Assembly (NCBI GenBank): GCA_003447515.1
Contig: DLZA01000166.1
Coordinates: forward strand, 1 to 22,885
Origin: Paracoccaceae bacterium
GTDB lineage: Bacteria; Pseudomonadota; Alphaproteobacteria; Rhodobacterales; Rhodobacteraceae
Direction: 5' to 3'
Length of the DNA stretch: 22,885 nt
Shown here: in pieces, positions 15,760 to 22,885 of the stretch
How positions within the stretch are numbered: position 1 is the stretch's first letter
Layout of the letters: the number at the start of each line of letters is the position of its first letter
Position numbers and translations under genes: made by a program
Notes under the pieces: generated by a model
What the model saw: the letters and a program-made list of their open reading frames with translations, nothing else
What the model was told of the DNA's origin: nothing
The model's database searches: none

Positions 15760-16379
15760 GTGACATTACAATTCGCGCGCTAATGCAGATCGACAATTTA
15801 CAGCCAAAATTCGCCGCATATAACGGTGCTACTGTTCAGGGTTCCGTGCCTTTGTCGGGTGATACTGTGCTAATTGGTGAATTTGCGCCAGGCAACGGAG
15901 TTTTTTCGCTGATCGACCGTGCTTTGAAGGCTTCCTCGGTCGAGGCGACGACACAAATGGTGGAGCGGGAGTTTGGCTTTTTTATTCTGCGCTCGCCGAG
16001 TAACGCTGAGGTGACTGCAGCTCGGGATGCAATGCTCTCAGAACTGGGTGCAACAATGGCGGATCGGTTGAAGCCAGCAATCACAAACACGCAAATTATC
16101 ACAAGCGTAGAGCCGTATCAGGCGCAGCTATTGAACAAGTGGCGCAAGGGTTCGCTTTTGGTTCCAGGACAAACCCTGGGGATTATCGAATGTGCTCCCG
16201 CGGCTTATATTTCAATTGCGGCAAATGAGGCTGAGAAGTCTGCCGAAATCGATATGGTCGAAGTTCGTGCGGTTGGTCGGTTTGGCCGATTATTTATTTC
16301 TGGGTCGGAAGACTCTGTTCAAACTGCTGTTCAGGCGGCGACTAAAGCGATTGAATCAGTGGATGGACGGACAGAATAA
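15756..16379 (+). CDS. Bacterial microcompartment trimeric shell protein with two tandem BMC domains (BMC-T)
   Basis: A 207-residue protein with two fused BMC domains, about 1-100 and 115-205. The first opens IRALMQIDNLQPKFAAY and includes LIGEFAPGNGVFSLIDRALKA; the second includes KGSLLVPGQTLGIIECAPAAYISIAANEAEK and VEVRAVGRFGRLFISG. The length and the LQPKFAAY opening resemble the BMC-T of the Rhodococcus/Mycobacterium (RMM) compartments as I recall it. Trimers form pseudohexagonal tiles, often with a larger pore for cofactors or bulky substrates. It is coupled to both neighbours by overlaps of 4 bases and 1 base. Confidence 0.9.
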   Translation: MSDITIRALMQIDNLQPKFAAYNGATVQGSVPLSGDTVLIGEFAPGNGVFSLIDRALKASSVEATTQMVEREFGFFILRSPSNAEVTAARDAMLSELGATMADRLKPAITNTQIITSVEPYQAQLLNKWRKGSLLVPGQTLGIIECAPAAYISIAANEAEKSAEIDMVEVRAVGRFGRLFISGSEDSVQTAVQAATKAIESVDGRTE

Positions 16380-17557
16380 TGTCACGCATCGTAGGGTCAG
16401 AACATATTGAGGATGCGCGAAAACACAGCCGCATTGTCTTTGAAGTTTTGCCGAGCGATATTGTTACAGACTTAGCGCGTGAAACAGCTGCGAGATTGGG
16501 AATCAAGCTGGTCGAAGGGCCGCTCGAAAAACCAGCAGTGGTAAGGACGGATGGTCGAACAGCAATGCGGCGGGGGCTTTTTCGGCGTTCGCCAAAATGG
16601 GTTGCGCCGAGGGCTATTGTCAAACGTACCGCTCGGCGGTTTTCTAAGATTGCGCTGGTTGGTGCTGGCGGTGTTGGTGGTAATATTGCGCATCTAGCAG
16701 CCATTGCGGATATGGCGGAAGAGATCTCACTGATTGATATAGCACCCGGAATGGCAGAGGCTTTAGCGCTCGACCTCAACCACGCTAGTGGTATTACGGG
16801 TGTGAAGGCGCGGTGTGTGGGCGGCGAAGATTTGACGTTGGTTGCAGGGGCTGATCTAGTTGTCGTGACTGCAGGTCGTGCCCGAAGTCCCGGTATGACG
16901 CGGGCTGATCTGATTGATGTAAACACACGGGTTATTCACTCAGCTGGAGAGGCTATTAAAACTTCTGCGCCCGATGCAATAGTGATTGTTGTTACCAATC
17001 CGCTTGATGAGATGACGGTTGAAATGCTTCGGGCTACAGGGTTCCCGCGCGAACGGGTTCTTGGGATGGCAGGGACGCTTGACAGTTCGCGTTTCCGCAA
17101 TGCGTTGGCAATGGCGGCCGGTGTAACGCCTGATGATGTGTCTGCGATCACATTAGGCAGTCACGGGGATGAAATGGCTCCAATTACGTCATTGGCGCGC
17201 ATTAAAGGACGGCGGTTGGAGCGGTTTTTATCCGATGAACAAATTTCGGGTTGCGTACAGGACGCGATCACGGGGGGTGGACAGGTTGTTGCGATTAAGA
17301 AGTCAGGTTCAGCCACGATAGCTCCCGCGCATTCTTCGGTTGAATTAATGGATCACATTCGCGGCGCAAAGGTGGGCCCCGTGCCTGTTTCAGTGATGCT
17401 CCAAGGTGAATATGGTATGTCTGGCGTGGTGCTAGGTGTGCCTGCGCATCTGGGTGCTACAGGGTTGGTAAGCGTAGAGGAAATACGACTTACACCTGAT
17501 GAAACCAACGCTTTGCACAGCGCGGCCGAGGCTATTCGCACGCGGCTTGGCCTATGA
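16379..17557 (+). CDS. Malate/lactate-dehydrogenase-family enzyme with a basic N-terminal extension
   Basis: A 392-residue protein; family members are about 310-320 residues. From residue 89 the fold is complete: VGAGGVGGN (94-102), NAD-selecting Asp120, the substrate loop GRARSPGMTR (166-175) with Arg169 and Arg175 as in malate dehydrogenases, NPLDEMTVEM (207-216), Arg238, and catalytic His262 in LGSHGDEM. It would reduce oxaloacetate (or a related oxoacid) with NADH. The extra 88 residues contain DIVTDLARETAARLGIKLV (27-45), like a short motif in other microcompartment-associated proteins, then a linker with 13 Lys/Arg in residues 55-90. It probably recycles the NADH made by the dehydrogenases, with the extension serving for targeting. 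Targeting and role are inference. Confidence 0.88.
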   Translation: MSRIVGSEHIEDARKHSRIVFEVLPSDIVTDLARETAARLGIKLVEGPLEKPAVVRTDGRTAMRRGLFRRSPKWVAPRAIVKRTARRFSKIALVGAGGVGGNIAHLAAIADMAEEISLIDIAPGMAEALALDLNHASGITGVKARCVGGEDLTLVAGADLVVVTAGRARSPGMTRADLIDVNTRVIHSAGEAIKTSAPDAIVIVVTNPLDEMTVEMLRATGFPRERVLGMAGTLDSSRFRNALAMAAGVTPDDVSAITLGSHGDEMAPITSLARIKGRRLERFLSDEQISGCVQDAITGGGQVVAIKKSGSATIAPAHSSVELMDHIRGAKVGPVPVSVMLQGEYGMSGVVLGVPAHLGATGLVSVEEIRLTPDETNALHSAAEAIRTRLGL

Positions 17558-17961
17558 CACTTCGTAGGTGGAATTCGGGTGGACGATTTGAAGAGATCGG
17601 TAGCTATTCTCGTGCGAAACGCGTCGGGCCATTTGTTTATATCGCTGGGACTACAGCGATTGAGCCGAGTGGTAAACTGCATGCACCTAACGACTGTTAC
17701 GCGCAAAGCGTTTACATCCTTGACCGCATTGAAGGAGCATTGCGCGAAGTGGGGGCAGAGATGCGCCACGTCGTGCGGACTAGGGCATATATCACAGATA
17801 TGTCGGCTGCAGGGGGTTTGGTGAAAGCCCATGGGGAGGTATTTAAGGGCATTGATCCTGTGATGACGGGAGTTGAGGCAGGACTAACTCAGCCTGGTAT
17901 GATGGTAGAAATCGATGTGGATGCGATTATACACGACGAAGAAGGCAATATTCACTATTAA
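17554..17961 (+). CDS. RidA/YjgF/UK114-family protein
   Basis: A 135-residue trimeric-type Rid protein: VGPFVYIAGTTAIEPSGKL (24-42), a VRTRAYITDM strand (75-83 region) and PGMMVEIDVDAI (114-125). Archetypal RidA hydrolyses reactive enamine/imine intermediates with an arginine; at the aligned position this protein has Met104, so it belongs to a subgroup without that residue and its activity may differ. It ends the microcompartment operon, overlapping the malate-dehydrogenase-like stop by four bases. An imine-handling role would suit a pathway with a FAD amine oxidase and an opine-type dehydrogenase, but this is inference. Confidence 0.9.
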   Translation: MTLRRWNSGGRFEEIGSYSRAKRVGPFVYIAGTTAIEPSGKLHAPNDCYAQSVYILDRIEGALREVGAEMRHVVRTRAYITDMSAAGGLVKAHGEVFKGIDPVMTGVEAGLTQPGMMVEIDVDAIIHDEEGNIHY

Positions 17962-18288
17962 ATTTTTATTGGTTCTCTGTGGTATCCTATTTGTTACTAA
18001 TATCGAAATTTTAATGATTTAAACGGATGGAAAATAACTTTTTTGCTTATGGCTTGTGTAAATTTGCAACTGCCATCGAAGGAAAATATTTTTATTTTAA
18101 TATGCCTTTCGCAGAAATCATTGGTTGTATGCGTGCTAAAACAAGATGTCGAAATACTGAGTGTTAGAAACTTCAGCCGCTGAAAGTCCTTAAAATCCAG
18201 TGTTGCAATGAATCTGACTATGTGCACTGTATACAGTATACGACGGAGTTGGGAGATTTTCCGTCTCATCAGAACAAGGGAGATTTTT
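17962..18288. other. AT-rich intergenic region carrying the importer promoter
   Basis: The 327 bases between the RidA-family gene and the binding-protein gene are AT-rich and hold no convincing gene. The first part must end the microcompartment transcript, yet I see no clear GC hairpin with a T tract. The second part contains the GntR-type operator at 18228-18242 and a 47-base leader. A minus-strand open frame across 17997-18455 is mostly antisense to the leader and binding-protein gene and is not credible. Confidence 0.6.
18228..18242. promoter_or_regulatory. GntR-type operator upstream of the ABC importer operon
   Basis: TGTATACAGTATACG matches the consensus palindrome at 14 of 15 positions. 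It ends 46 bases before the binding-protein start, overlapping the probable -10 region (for example TCTGAC at 18213-18218 followed by GTATAC). It links the importer to the glx and microcompartment operons. Confidence 0.75.
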
Positions 18289-19578
18289 ATGCAATTAAAG
18301 AAAACTGTGTTTTCAACGGTAACACTGAGTGCGCTGCTACTTGGTTCAGCTACTTTCGCAGATATCAAAGTGGGATTTATTGGATCTTTGTCGTCTGATA
18401 CAGGCTTATCCACGCTTCGCGGCGCAGAGATTGCAATTGAAGAGTTAAACGCCAACGGTGGTGTAATGGGCGAAAAGATTGTTTTGGTCAGTGCTGATAC
18501 TGGCGAAGACGTGACTGAAGGCGTGAAAGCCTATGAATATCTCGCCGAAACCGAAGAGGTGGATTTTATCATTTCAGGTTCCATTGATGATGTATCTTTA
18601 GGCTGGCTGCCTCGAATGCAAGAATTCCAAATTCCGACACTTGATACATGGACGTCTTACATCGGCATCATTGATATGGTGGTTGAAGACCCAGAAACCA
18701 TGGCGCCGTATTTCATGAACATCGCGTCAGATGAAGCTTTAGCAACGCTCTACATCAATTTTGGTGCGGATGTTCTCAAGAAAGAAATGGGTTGGGAAAG
18801 CGTTGTTATTTTGGCTGAAGACACAGCTTTTGGTGGTGCAATTACGGGTCTGGTAACAGAGGCGCTTGGCCCTGTGGCAGGGATTGAGGTGAAAGAAATC
18901 ATCACTTATGACATCAACACAAATGACTTTGCACCGCTGTTTTCTAAGGCAGAAGCGTCTGGTGCAGACTTCATTTATCAGGTGTCTTCTGTGAACTCTC
19001 AGGTGATTTCATCGCAGTATGTGAAGCTGCAAGTGCCAATGGGAATGACAGGTGTGAATGTATCAGCGCTTGGGATGGAGTACTGGGAAGATACCGGTGG
19101 ACAAGGCGGGGGAATTTCTACGTTGTCTCCTGTTCCGTCTGTTGGTTACGCGCTGGATCCAACGTCTGAAGCTTTTGTTAAGGCCTACCAAACTAAATAT
19201 AAGTCGCGGCCAATGATGCCGCACTTCAATGGTTTCAATGCTTATTATGGCATGAAACAAGCCATGGCAGCAGCTGAAGAAGCTGGTGGTTTTGGCGATG
19301 TAAAAAAATGGTCTGAAGCAATGGAGAAGCAGGACCTTACGCTGGAAAAAGATGGTAAATTGGTCCTACGCTACGGTTTTTGGGACAAAGATACCGTTGA
19401 ACCGGTCACGGGCCGCACTTATCCGCATAATGCTCTGTTTGACTTAACCGCACCTTATGAAGATGCGGCGCCGTCCATGGTTGTTGTGCAATGGAAAGAA
19501 GATGGCAGTGTTGGGGTGGTCTATCCGCCTGAATTTGCAACAACGACATTTTCCCTCCCTAGCTGGGTTAAGAAGTAA
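18289..19578 (+). CDS. Periplasmic substrate-binding protein of a branched-chain-amino-acid-type ABC importer
   Basis: A 429-residue type I periplasmic binding protein. The start chosen is ATG 18289 (MQLKKTVFSTVTLSALLL), preceded by AAGGGAG; it gives a proper signal peptide ending near ATFA-DIKVGFIG. An in-frame ATG at 18208 would read through the operator and is rejected. Family marks include TLRGAEIAIEELNANGGVMG (about 45-64) and the sensor domain through residue 420. The LivJ/AmiC group binds amino acids, amides, urea and other polar compounds, so the ligand is open; regulon context suggests the amine or amide that GlnT handles. First gene of the importer operon. Confidence 0.92.
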   Translation: MQLKKTVFSTVTLSALLLGSATFADIKVGFIGSLSSDTGLSTLRGAEIAIEELNANGGVMGEKIVLVSADTGEDVTEGVKAYEYLAETEEVDFIISGSIDDVSLGWLPRMQEFQIPTLDTWTSYIGIIDMVVEDPETMAPYFMNIASDEALATLYINFGADVLKKEMGWESVVILAEDTAFGGAITGLVTEALGPVAGIEVKEIITYDINTNDFAPLFSKAEASGADFIYQVSSVNSQVISSQYVKLQVPMGMTGVNVSALGMEYWEDTGGQGGGISTLSPVPSVGYALDPTSEAFVKAYQTKYKSRPMMPHFNGFNAYYGMKQAMAAAEEAGGFGDVKKWSEAMEKQDLTLEKDGKLVLRYGFWDKDTVEPVTGRTYPHNALFDLTAPYEDAAPSMVVVQWKEDGSVGVVYPPEFATTTFSLPSWVKK

Positions 19579-19645
19579 TTCTTCCTGATGGATGGCGCGG
19601 ACACTTCGCGCCGTCCTCAATGATTTCTCTTACAGGCATGATTTT

Positions 19646-20497
19646 ATGGCGCAAATCCTGATCCAAGGACTATTGCTGAGCGGGCTATACGCATTGATTG
19701 CGATGGGGTTCACGCTGATTTTTAGTGTTGGACGTATCCTTAACCTTGCCTATGGCGCATATTTGCTGATCGGCGGGTACACATATTTCTATTTTGCGCA
19801 AACACTTGGAATGCCCAAAATTGCAGGCGTTCTTTTAGCCGCGATCCTTGGTTGCCTAATGGGTTTGTTAAAATATCGTTTGCTTGTGAAACCGCTTAAG
19901 GGCGACCATGTGGCGGTTGAAATTTCGTCGCTGATCCTTGCCGTTGTTTTGCAAGCAGGTATCGTCTTATTATTTGGCGATAGTTCCAAAATTTTGCTGC
20001 CAATCATTCCGGGAGTTGAACGTATTGGTGGCGCAGCAATCCCATATTCGAATTTGTTTGCGGCGGTGGCAAGTTGGGTGATCCTCATTTCTCTCTATCT
20101 GTTTGTACGTAAAACCCATACGGGTCGAGCCATGCAAGCAGTGTCGATGGACCCTAAAGGTGCAGCTATTTCCGGGATTGACGCAAATCGCATCAATATG
20201 ATCACGTGGGGGATTTCAGGGATGCTTGGCGCAGTCTCGGGTGTGTTCTTTGCCAGTTACACACAGCTATATCCTGGCATGTGGGTTGCGCCACTTATTA
20301 TAGCTGTTGCAGTTGTGATTGTGGGTGGTATCGGGTCAATTATTGGTACGCTCATTGTAGCACATATTATTGGGTTTATGGAGGTAATGACATCTGCCTT
20401 TATCGCGCCCGAGCTTCGTGGAGTGATGACCATGGTGCTGATCATTGCGGTTTTAATTTTACGGCCCAAGGGCCTCTTTGGACGAGAGGAACTTTAG
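19646..20497 (+). CDS. livH: LivH-type ABC permease
   Basis: A 283-residue membrane protein, one of two permeases of the importer. It begins MAQILIQGLLLSGLYALIAMGFTLIFS, the usual LivH opening, then LNLAYGAYLLIGGY; the cytoplasmic coupling region is GRAMQAVSMDPKGAAISGI, and LRPKGLFGREEL ends the chain. I prefer the ATG at 19646 because an upstream in-frame ATG (19592) adds 18 residues atypical for the family and has no better ribosome site; both starts have weak upstream sequences. It lies two bases before livM. Confidence 0.9.
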   Translation: MAQILIQGLLLSGLYALIAMGFTLIFSVGRILNLAYGAYLLIGGYTYFYFAQTLGMPKIAGVLLAAILGCLMGLLKYRLLVKPLKGDHVAVEISSLILAVVLQAGIVLLFGDSSKILLPIIPGVERIGGAAIPYSNLFAAVASWVILISLYLFVRKTHTGRAMQAVSMDPKGAAISGIDANRINMITWGISGMLGAVSGVFFASYTQLYPGMWVAPLIIAVAVVIVGGIGSIIGTLIVAHIIGFMEVMTSAFIAPELRGVMTMVLIIAVLILRPKGLFGREEL

Positions 20498-20499
20498 CC

Positions 20500-21441
20500 A
20501 TGGGATTGCGTTGGTATCATTTTGTGGCTTGGGCTGGCTTCGTTGGGTTCATGTTTCTGCTCCCCGAACTGGTGTCCAAAGGTACACTGCGGATCATCAT
20601 TTTTGCGAATTTTTTGGCGGTGTTTGCGATCAGTTGGGATGTACTGTCTGGGCGCACAGGGTACGTAAGTTTTGGGCATCCATTTTTGATTGGGATTGGT
20701 GCGTACACCACGGCCATATTAACTAAGCGCTTCGATTTTCCTTTGGAACTTTCCATTCCAATTGCGGTGGGCGTGACCATGATTGGTGGTTTGATTGTTG
20801 TTTTACCGGCTTTGCGCATCAAAGGCAGTTATTTTGCGCTGATTACGCTGGCATATATGGAATTAATCTATCAACTCGTCCAAGTTGTAAGGCCCGATCT
20901 TACGGGTGGCACACGTGGGATGTCGGGTCTGCCAACGCTGACGCGTGGGGCAGTGAATGGGTATTACATGTCGCTGACTTTGATGGTGATTGTTGCTTTT
21001 AGTGTCTGGCTTGTGATGCGCACGCGTATCGGCACTGCGCTGTCTGCCATTGGAATGAATGAAGAAGCGGTGAAGGGCTCGGGGCTGTCTGTGACACGGC
21101 TCAAGCTGTTTGCTTTTCTATTAAGTGCGATGATTGCGGGGCTCGGGGGCGCAATGTATGTACACTACCTTGGGTCCATAGCGCCGCGTGCATTGTTTGA
21201 TATCAACTTTGTATTTACGATTATTGTAGCCGCTTTGATTGGCGGGGCATCCACGACGATTGGGCCCATAATAGGCGCTTTTTTTCTGACCTTTCTGCTG
21301 GAATATCTGCGGCCTTACCTGCCAGGTGCAGAGCGTTATTTTATTTATGGTGGGGTGGCATTGCTATTGTATATGTACCAACCCAAAGGGATCTATGAGA
21401 TTATCAATCAAAGCTGGATCAAAGTAAGGGCGCGGTCATGA
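20500..21441 (+). CDS. livM: LivM-type ABC permease
   Basis: A 313-residue second permease. ATG 20500 (MGLRWYHF) is preceded by GAGAGGA and follows the livH stop by two bases. The same frame stays open back to 20206, but that part lies over livH in another frame and reads as cysteine/tryptophan-rich nonsense. Family marks: GRTGYVSFGHPFLIGIGAYT (about 50-69), LPALRIKGSYFALITLAYME, the coupling segment GTALSAIGMNEEAVKGSGL, and GGASTTIGPIIGAF. It overlaps livG by four bases. Confidence 0.92.
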   Translation: MGLRWYHFVAWAGFVGFMFLLPELVSKGTLRIIIFANFLAVFAISWDVLSGRTGYVSFGHPFLIGIGAYTTAILTKRFDFPLELSIPIAVGVTMIGGLIVVLPALRIKGSYFALITLAYMELIYQLVQVVRPDLTGGTRGMSGLPTLTRGAVNGYYMSLTLMVIVAFSVWLVMRTRIGTALSAIGMNEEAVKGSGLSVTRLKLFAFLLSAMIAGLGGAMYVHYLGSIAPRALFDINFVFTIIVAALIGGASTTIGPIIGAFFLTFLLEYLRPYLPGAERYFIYGGVALLLYMYQPKGIYEIINQSWIKVRARS

Positions 21442-22169
21442 GCATGTCGTTGACCGTCACCAATCTGGTGAAGAAATTTGGGGGCCTGACTGCGACGAAT
21501 GATTTGTCGTTCGAGATTGAGGCAGGGCAATCCGTTGGACTGATTGGGCCAAACGGAGCGGGAAAGACAACTGTTTTTAGTCAGGTTATGGGTGAGCATC
21601 GCCAAACGTCGGGCTCGATCAAGTTAGGGACTGAGGAGATCACAAATCTGTCTACGCCCTTACGTATTCGCCGTGGAGTAAGTCGTACATATCAAGTGCC
21701 TCGACCATTTTCTGACATGACAGTGGCCGAGAATATTCGAGTTGGGCTAATGCCTGACAGTGTTCTCGGTATGATCTTGAATAGTCCAAACCGTGATCGC
21801 GAGCTAGAACTAGCGCTTTCCGTCGGCTTCTCCGAAGATGATCTTGAGCGCACCCCAGCGGAGCTGTCGATGGGCGATTTGCGCAAACTAGAAATGGCGC
21901 GGACTATGGCGACAGACCCGAAAGTGCTGTTGCTTGATGAGGTCTTCGCAGGCCTGACTGTAGCCGAAATCGCAATGATCAGTGATTTGGTGCAAAAGAT
22001 GCGTTCTGATGGGATGACATTTCTGATCGTTAGCCATGATCTGAAAGCGCTGGAACCTCTGGTGGATACTGCCATTGCCATCAACCATGGCAGTATGATT
22101 TCGCAAGGTTCGTACGCAGACGTCATAACCAGCGATGAGGTACGTGCATCCTATCTGGGGGAAGCGTAA
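21438..22169 (+). CDS. livG: LivG-type ABC importer ATPase
   Basis: A 243-residue ATP-binding subunit. Walker A is GPNGAGKT (about 37-44), the Q-loop region is TYQVPRPFSDMTVAENI, the signature motif is LSMGD (a variant of LSGGQ common in Liv-type ATPases), Walker B is VLLLDEVFAGL, and the switch His lies in VSHDL. Powers uptake together with the next gene. Its stop overlaps the livF start by one base. Confidence 0.94.
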   Translation: MSMSLTVTNLVKKFGGLTATNDLSFEIEAGQSVGLIGPNGAGKTTVFSQVMGEHRQTSGSIKLGTEEITNLSTPLRIRRGVSRTYQVPRPFSDMTVAENIRVGLMPDSVLGMILNSPNRDRELELALSVGFSEDDLERTPAELSMGDLRKLEMARTMATDPKVLLLDEVFAGLTVAEIAMISDLVQKMRSDGMTFLIVSHDLKALEPLVDTAIAINHGSMISQGSYADVITSDEVRASYLGEA

Positions 22170-22873
22170 TGGCATTTCTAGAGATTGAAAACTTGTCCGC
22201 TTTTTACGGCAAAGCGCAAGCATTGCATAACGTATCATTTGACGTGGAAGAGGGCGGTGCGATTGCATTGATCGGTGCGAATGGTGCGGGGAAATCGACT
22301 CTACTTGATAGTATTATGGGATTAACGAAAATGACGGGGGATATGCGGTTTGATGGTTTGTCGCTCGTCGGAAAATCTACAGCGGATGTGGTGAAACGTG
22401 GGATTGGCTACGCTCCTGAGCGGTTTAATTTGTTCCCATACATGACGGTGCGCGACAACCTTTTGGTTGGCAGCTATACCGCCCGCGATGATATCGAAAA
22501 TAATATGGGTATGATTCACACTTTGTTCCCACGATTGGCTGAGCGCGAAGATCAGGAAACCTCGACCCAATCAGGTGGAGAGCGGCAGATGGTTTCGTTG
22601 GGCCGTGCATTAATGTCGTCTCCACGATTATTATTGGTTGATGAGCCAACTATTGGCCTCGCACCGAAGGTTTGTTTAGAAATTGCCGAAGTTCTGCGGC
22701 GTTTGCGCGGTGAATTCGGTCTGACGGTTGTCATGACCGAGCAGAATGCAAATTTTGCGATGACACTTGCCGAAAAGGTTTACGTTATGGAAAATGGTCA
22801 TATTGCTGCCTCGGGTGCGCCGTCAGAGCTGGCGAATGATGAAAGGTTGGCTGCAGCGTATTTTGGGCACTGA
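22169..22873 (+). CDS. livF: LivF-type ABC importer ATPase
   Basis: A 234-residue ATP-binding subunit with Walker A GANGAGKST (about 36-44), GYAPERFNLFPYMTVRDNL around the Q-loop region, signature QSGGERQMVSLGRAL, Walker B LLLVDEPTIGLAP, and TEQN in place of the usual switch-His motif, as is typical of LivF. It completes the five-gene importer, which has SBP, two permeases and two ATPases. The window ends 12 bases after its stop. Confidence 0.94.
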   Translation: MAFLEIENLSAFYGKAQALHNVSFDVEEGGAIALIGANGAGKSTLLDSIMGLTKMTGDMRFDGLSLVGKSTADVVKRGIGYAPERFNLFPYMTVRDNLLVGSYTARDDIENNMGMIHTLFPRLAEREDQETSTQSGGERQMVSLGRALMSSPRLLLVDEPTIGLAPKVCLEIAEVLRRLRGEFGLTVVMTEQNANFAMTLAEKVYVMENGHIAASGAPSELANDERLAAAYFGH

Positions 22874-22885
22874 CAGGTCGTGTCA

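Noticed and set aside
17997..18455. Minus-strand open frame of 152 codons across the importer leader
   Set aside because: It covers the operator, the leader and the binding-protein signal-peptide region on the opposite strand; its translation has no recognisable domain and its end lies in AT-rich non-coding DNA.
20206..20499. N-terminal extension of the LivM frame
   Set aside because: It overlaps livH in another frame, is rich in Cys and Trp as out-of-frame sequence often is, and a good ribosome site precedes ATG 20500.
22871..22885. Palindrome TGACA-5-TGTCA at the right edge
   Set aside because: Arms of five bases including the livF stop codon, cut by the window end; too short to call a terminator or operator.

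Overview
The window looks like part of a marine alphaproteobacterial chromosome, probably Rhodobacteraceae (Roseobacter-type). This is inferred from moderate GC, ATGA-overlapped operons, a tripartite tricarboxylate transporter (TTT), GlnT/GlxBCD proteins and protein flavour; no rRNA or marker gene confirms it. It is densely coded, with no tRNA, CRISPR array or insertion sequence visible.

Left block (1-5214). A minus-strand operon runs tctA-tctB-tctC and then an acylating aldehyde dehydrogenase that continues past base 1. A divergent LacI-type regulator (4192-5214) probably controls it. Two strong hairpins lie between tctC and the dehydrogenase gene. This reads as an uptake and CoA-activation module for a small organic acid or sulfonate-like compound.

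Middle block (5211-9761). A GntR/FCD regulator faces an overlapping operon of glxB (class II amidotransferase), glxC (GXGXG domain) and glxD (FMN/Fe-S glutamate synthase domain), followed by a class I amidotransferase. GlxBCD have the domain composition of N-methylglutamate synthase (MgsABC).

Core block (10035-17961). A FAD amine oxidase gene (minus) is divergent from a plus-strand operon: a GlnT/PuuA-type gamma-glutamyl ligase, BMC-P and BMC-H shell proteins, an opine-dehydrogenase-family protein, an acylating aldehyde dehydrogenase, a BMC-T shell protein, a malate-dehydrogenase-family protein with an unusual N-terminal extension, and a RidA-family protein. This is a bacterial microcompartment locus headed by a gamma-glutamyl ligase. 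No phosphotransacylase or alcohol dehydrogenase is present in the window.

Right block (18289-22873). A complete branched-chain-amino-acid-type ABC importer: periplasmic binding protein, two permeases and two ATPases.

The middle, core and right blocks are tied together by copies of a TGTATACAGTATACA palindrome. They lie in the gntR/glxB gap (two copies), in the FAD oxidase/glnT gap, and before the binding-protein gene. The simplest reading is one GntR-controlled regulon that imports an amine or amine-containing compound, glutamylates it, rearranges it to an N-substituted glutamate, and releases an aldehyde inside a protein shell, where it becomes an acyl-CoA with internal NAD recycling. The substrate is unknown and the pathway order is inference.
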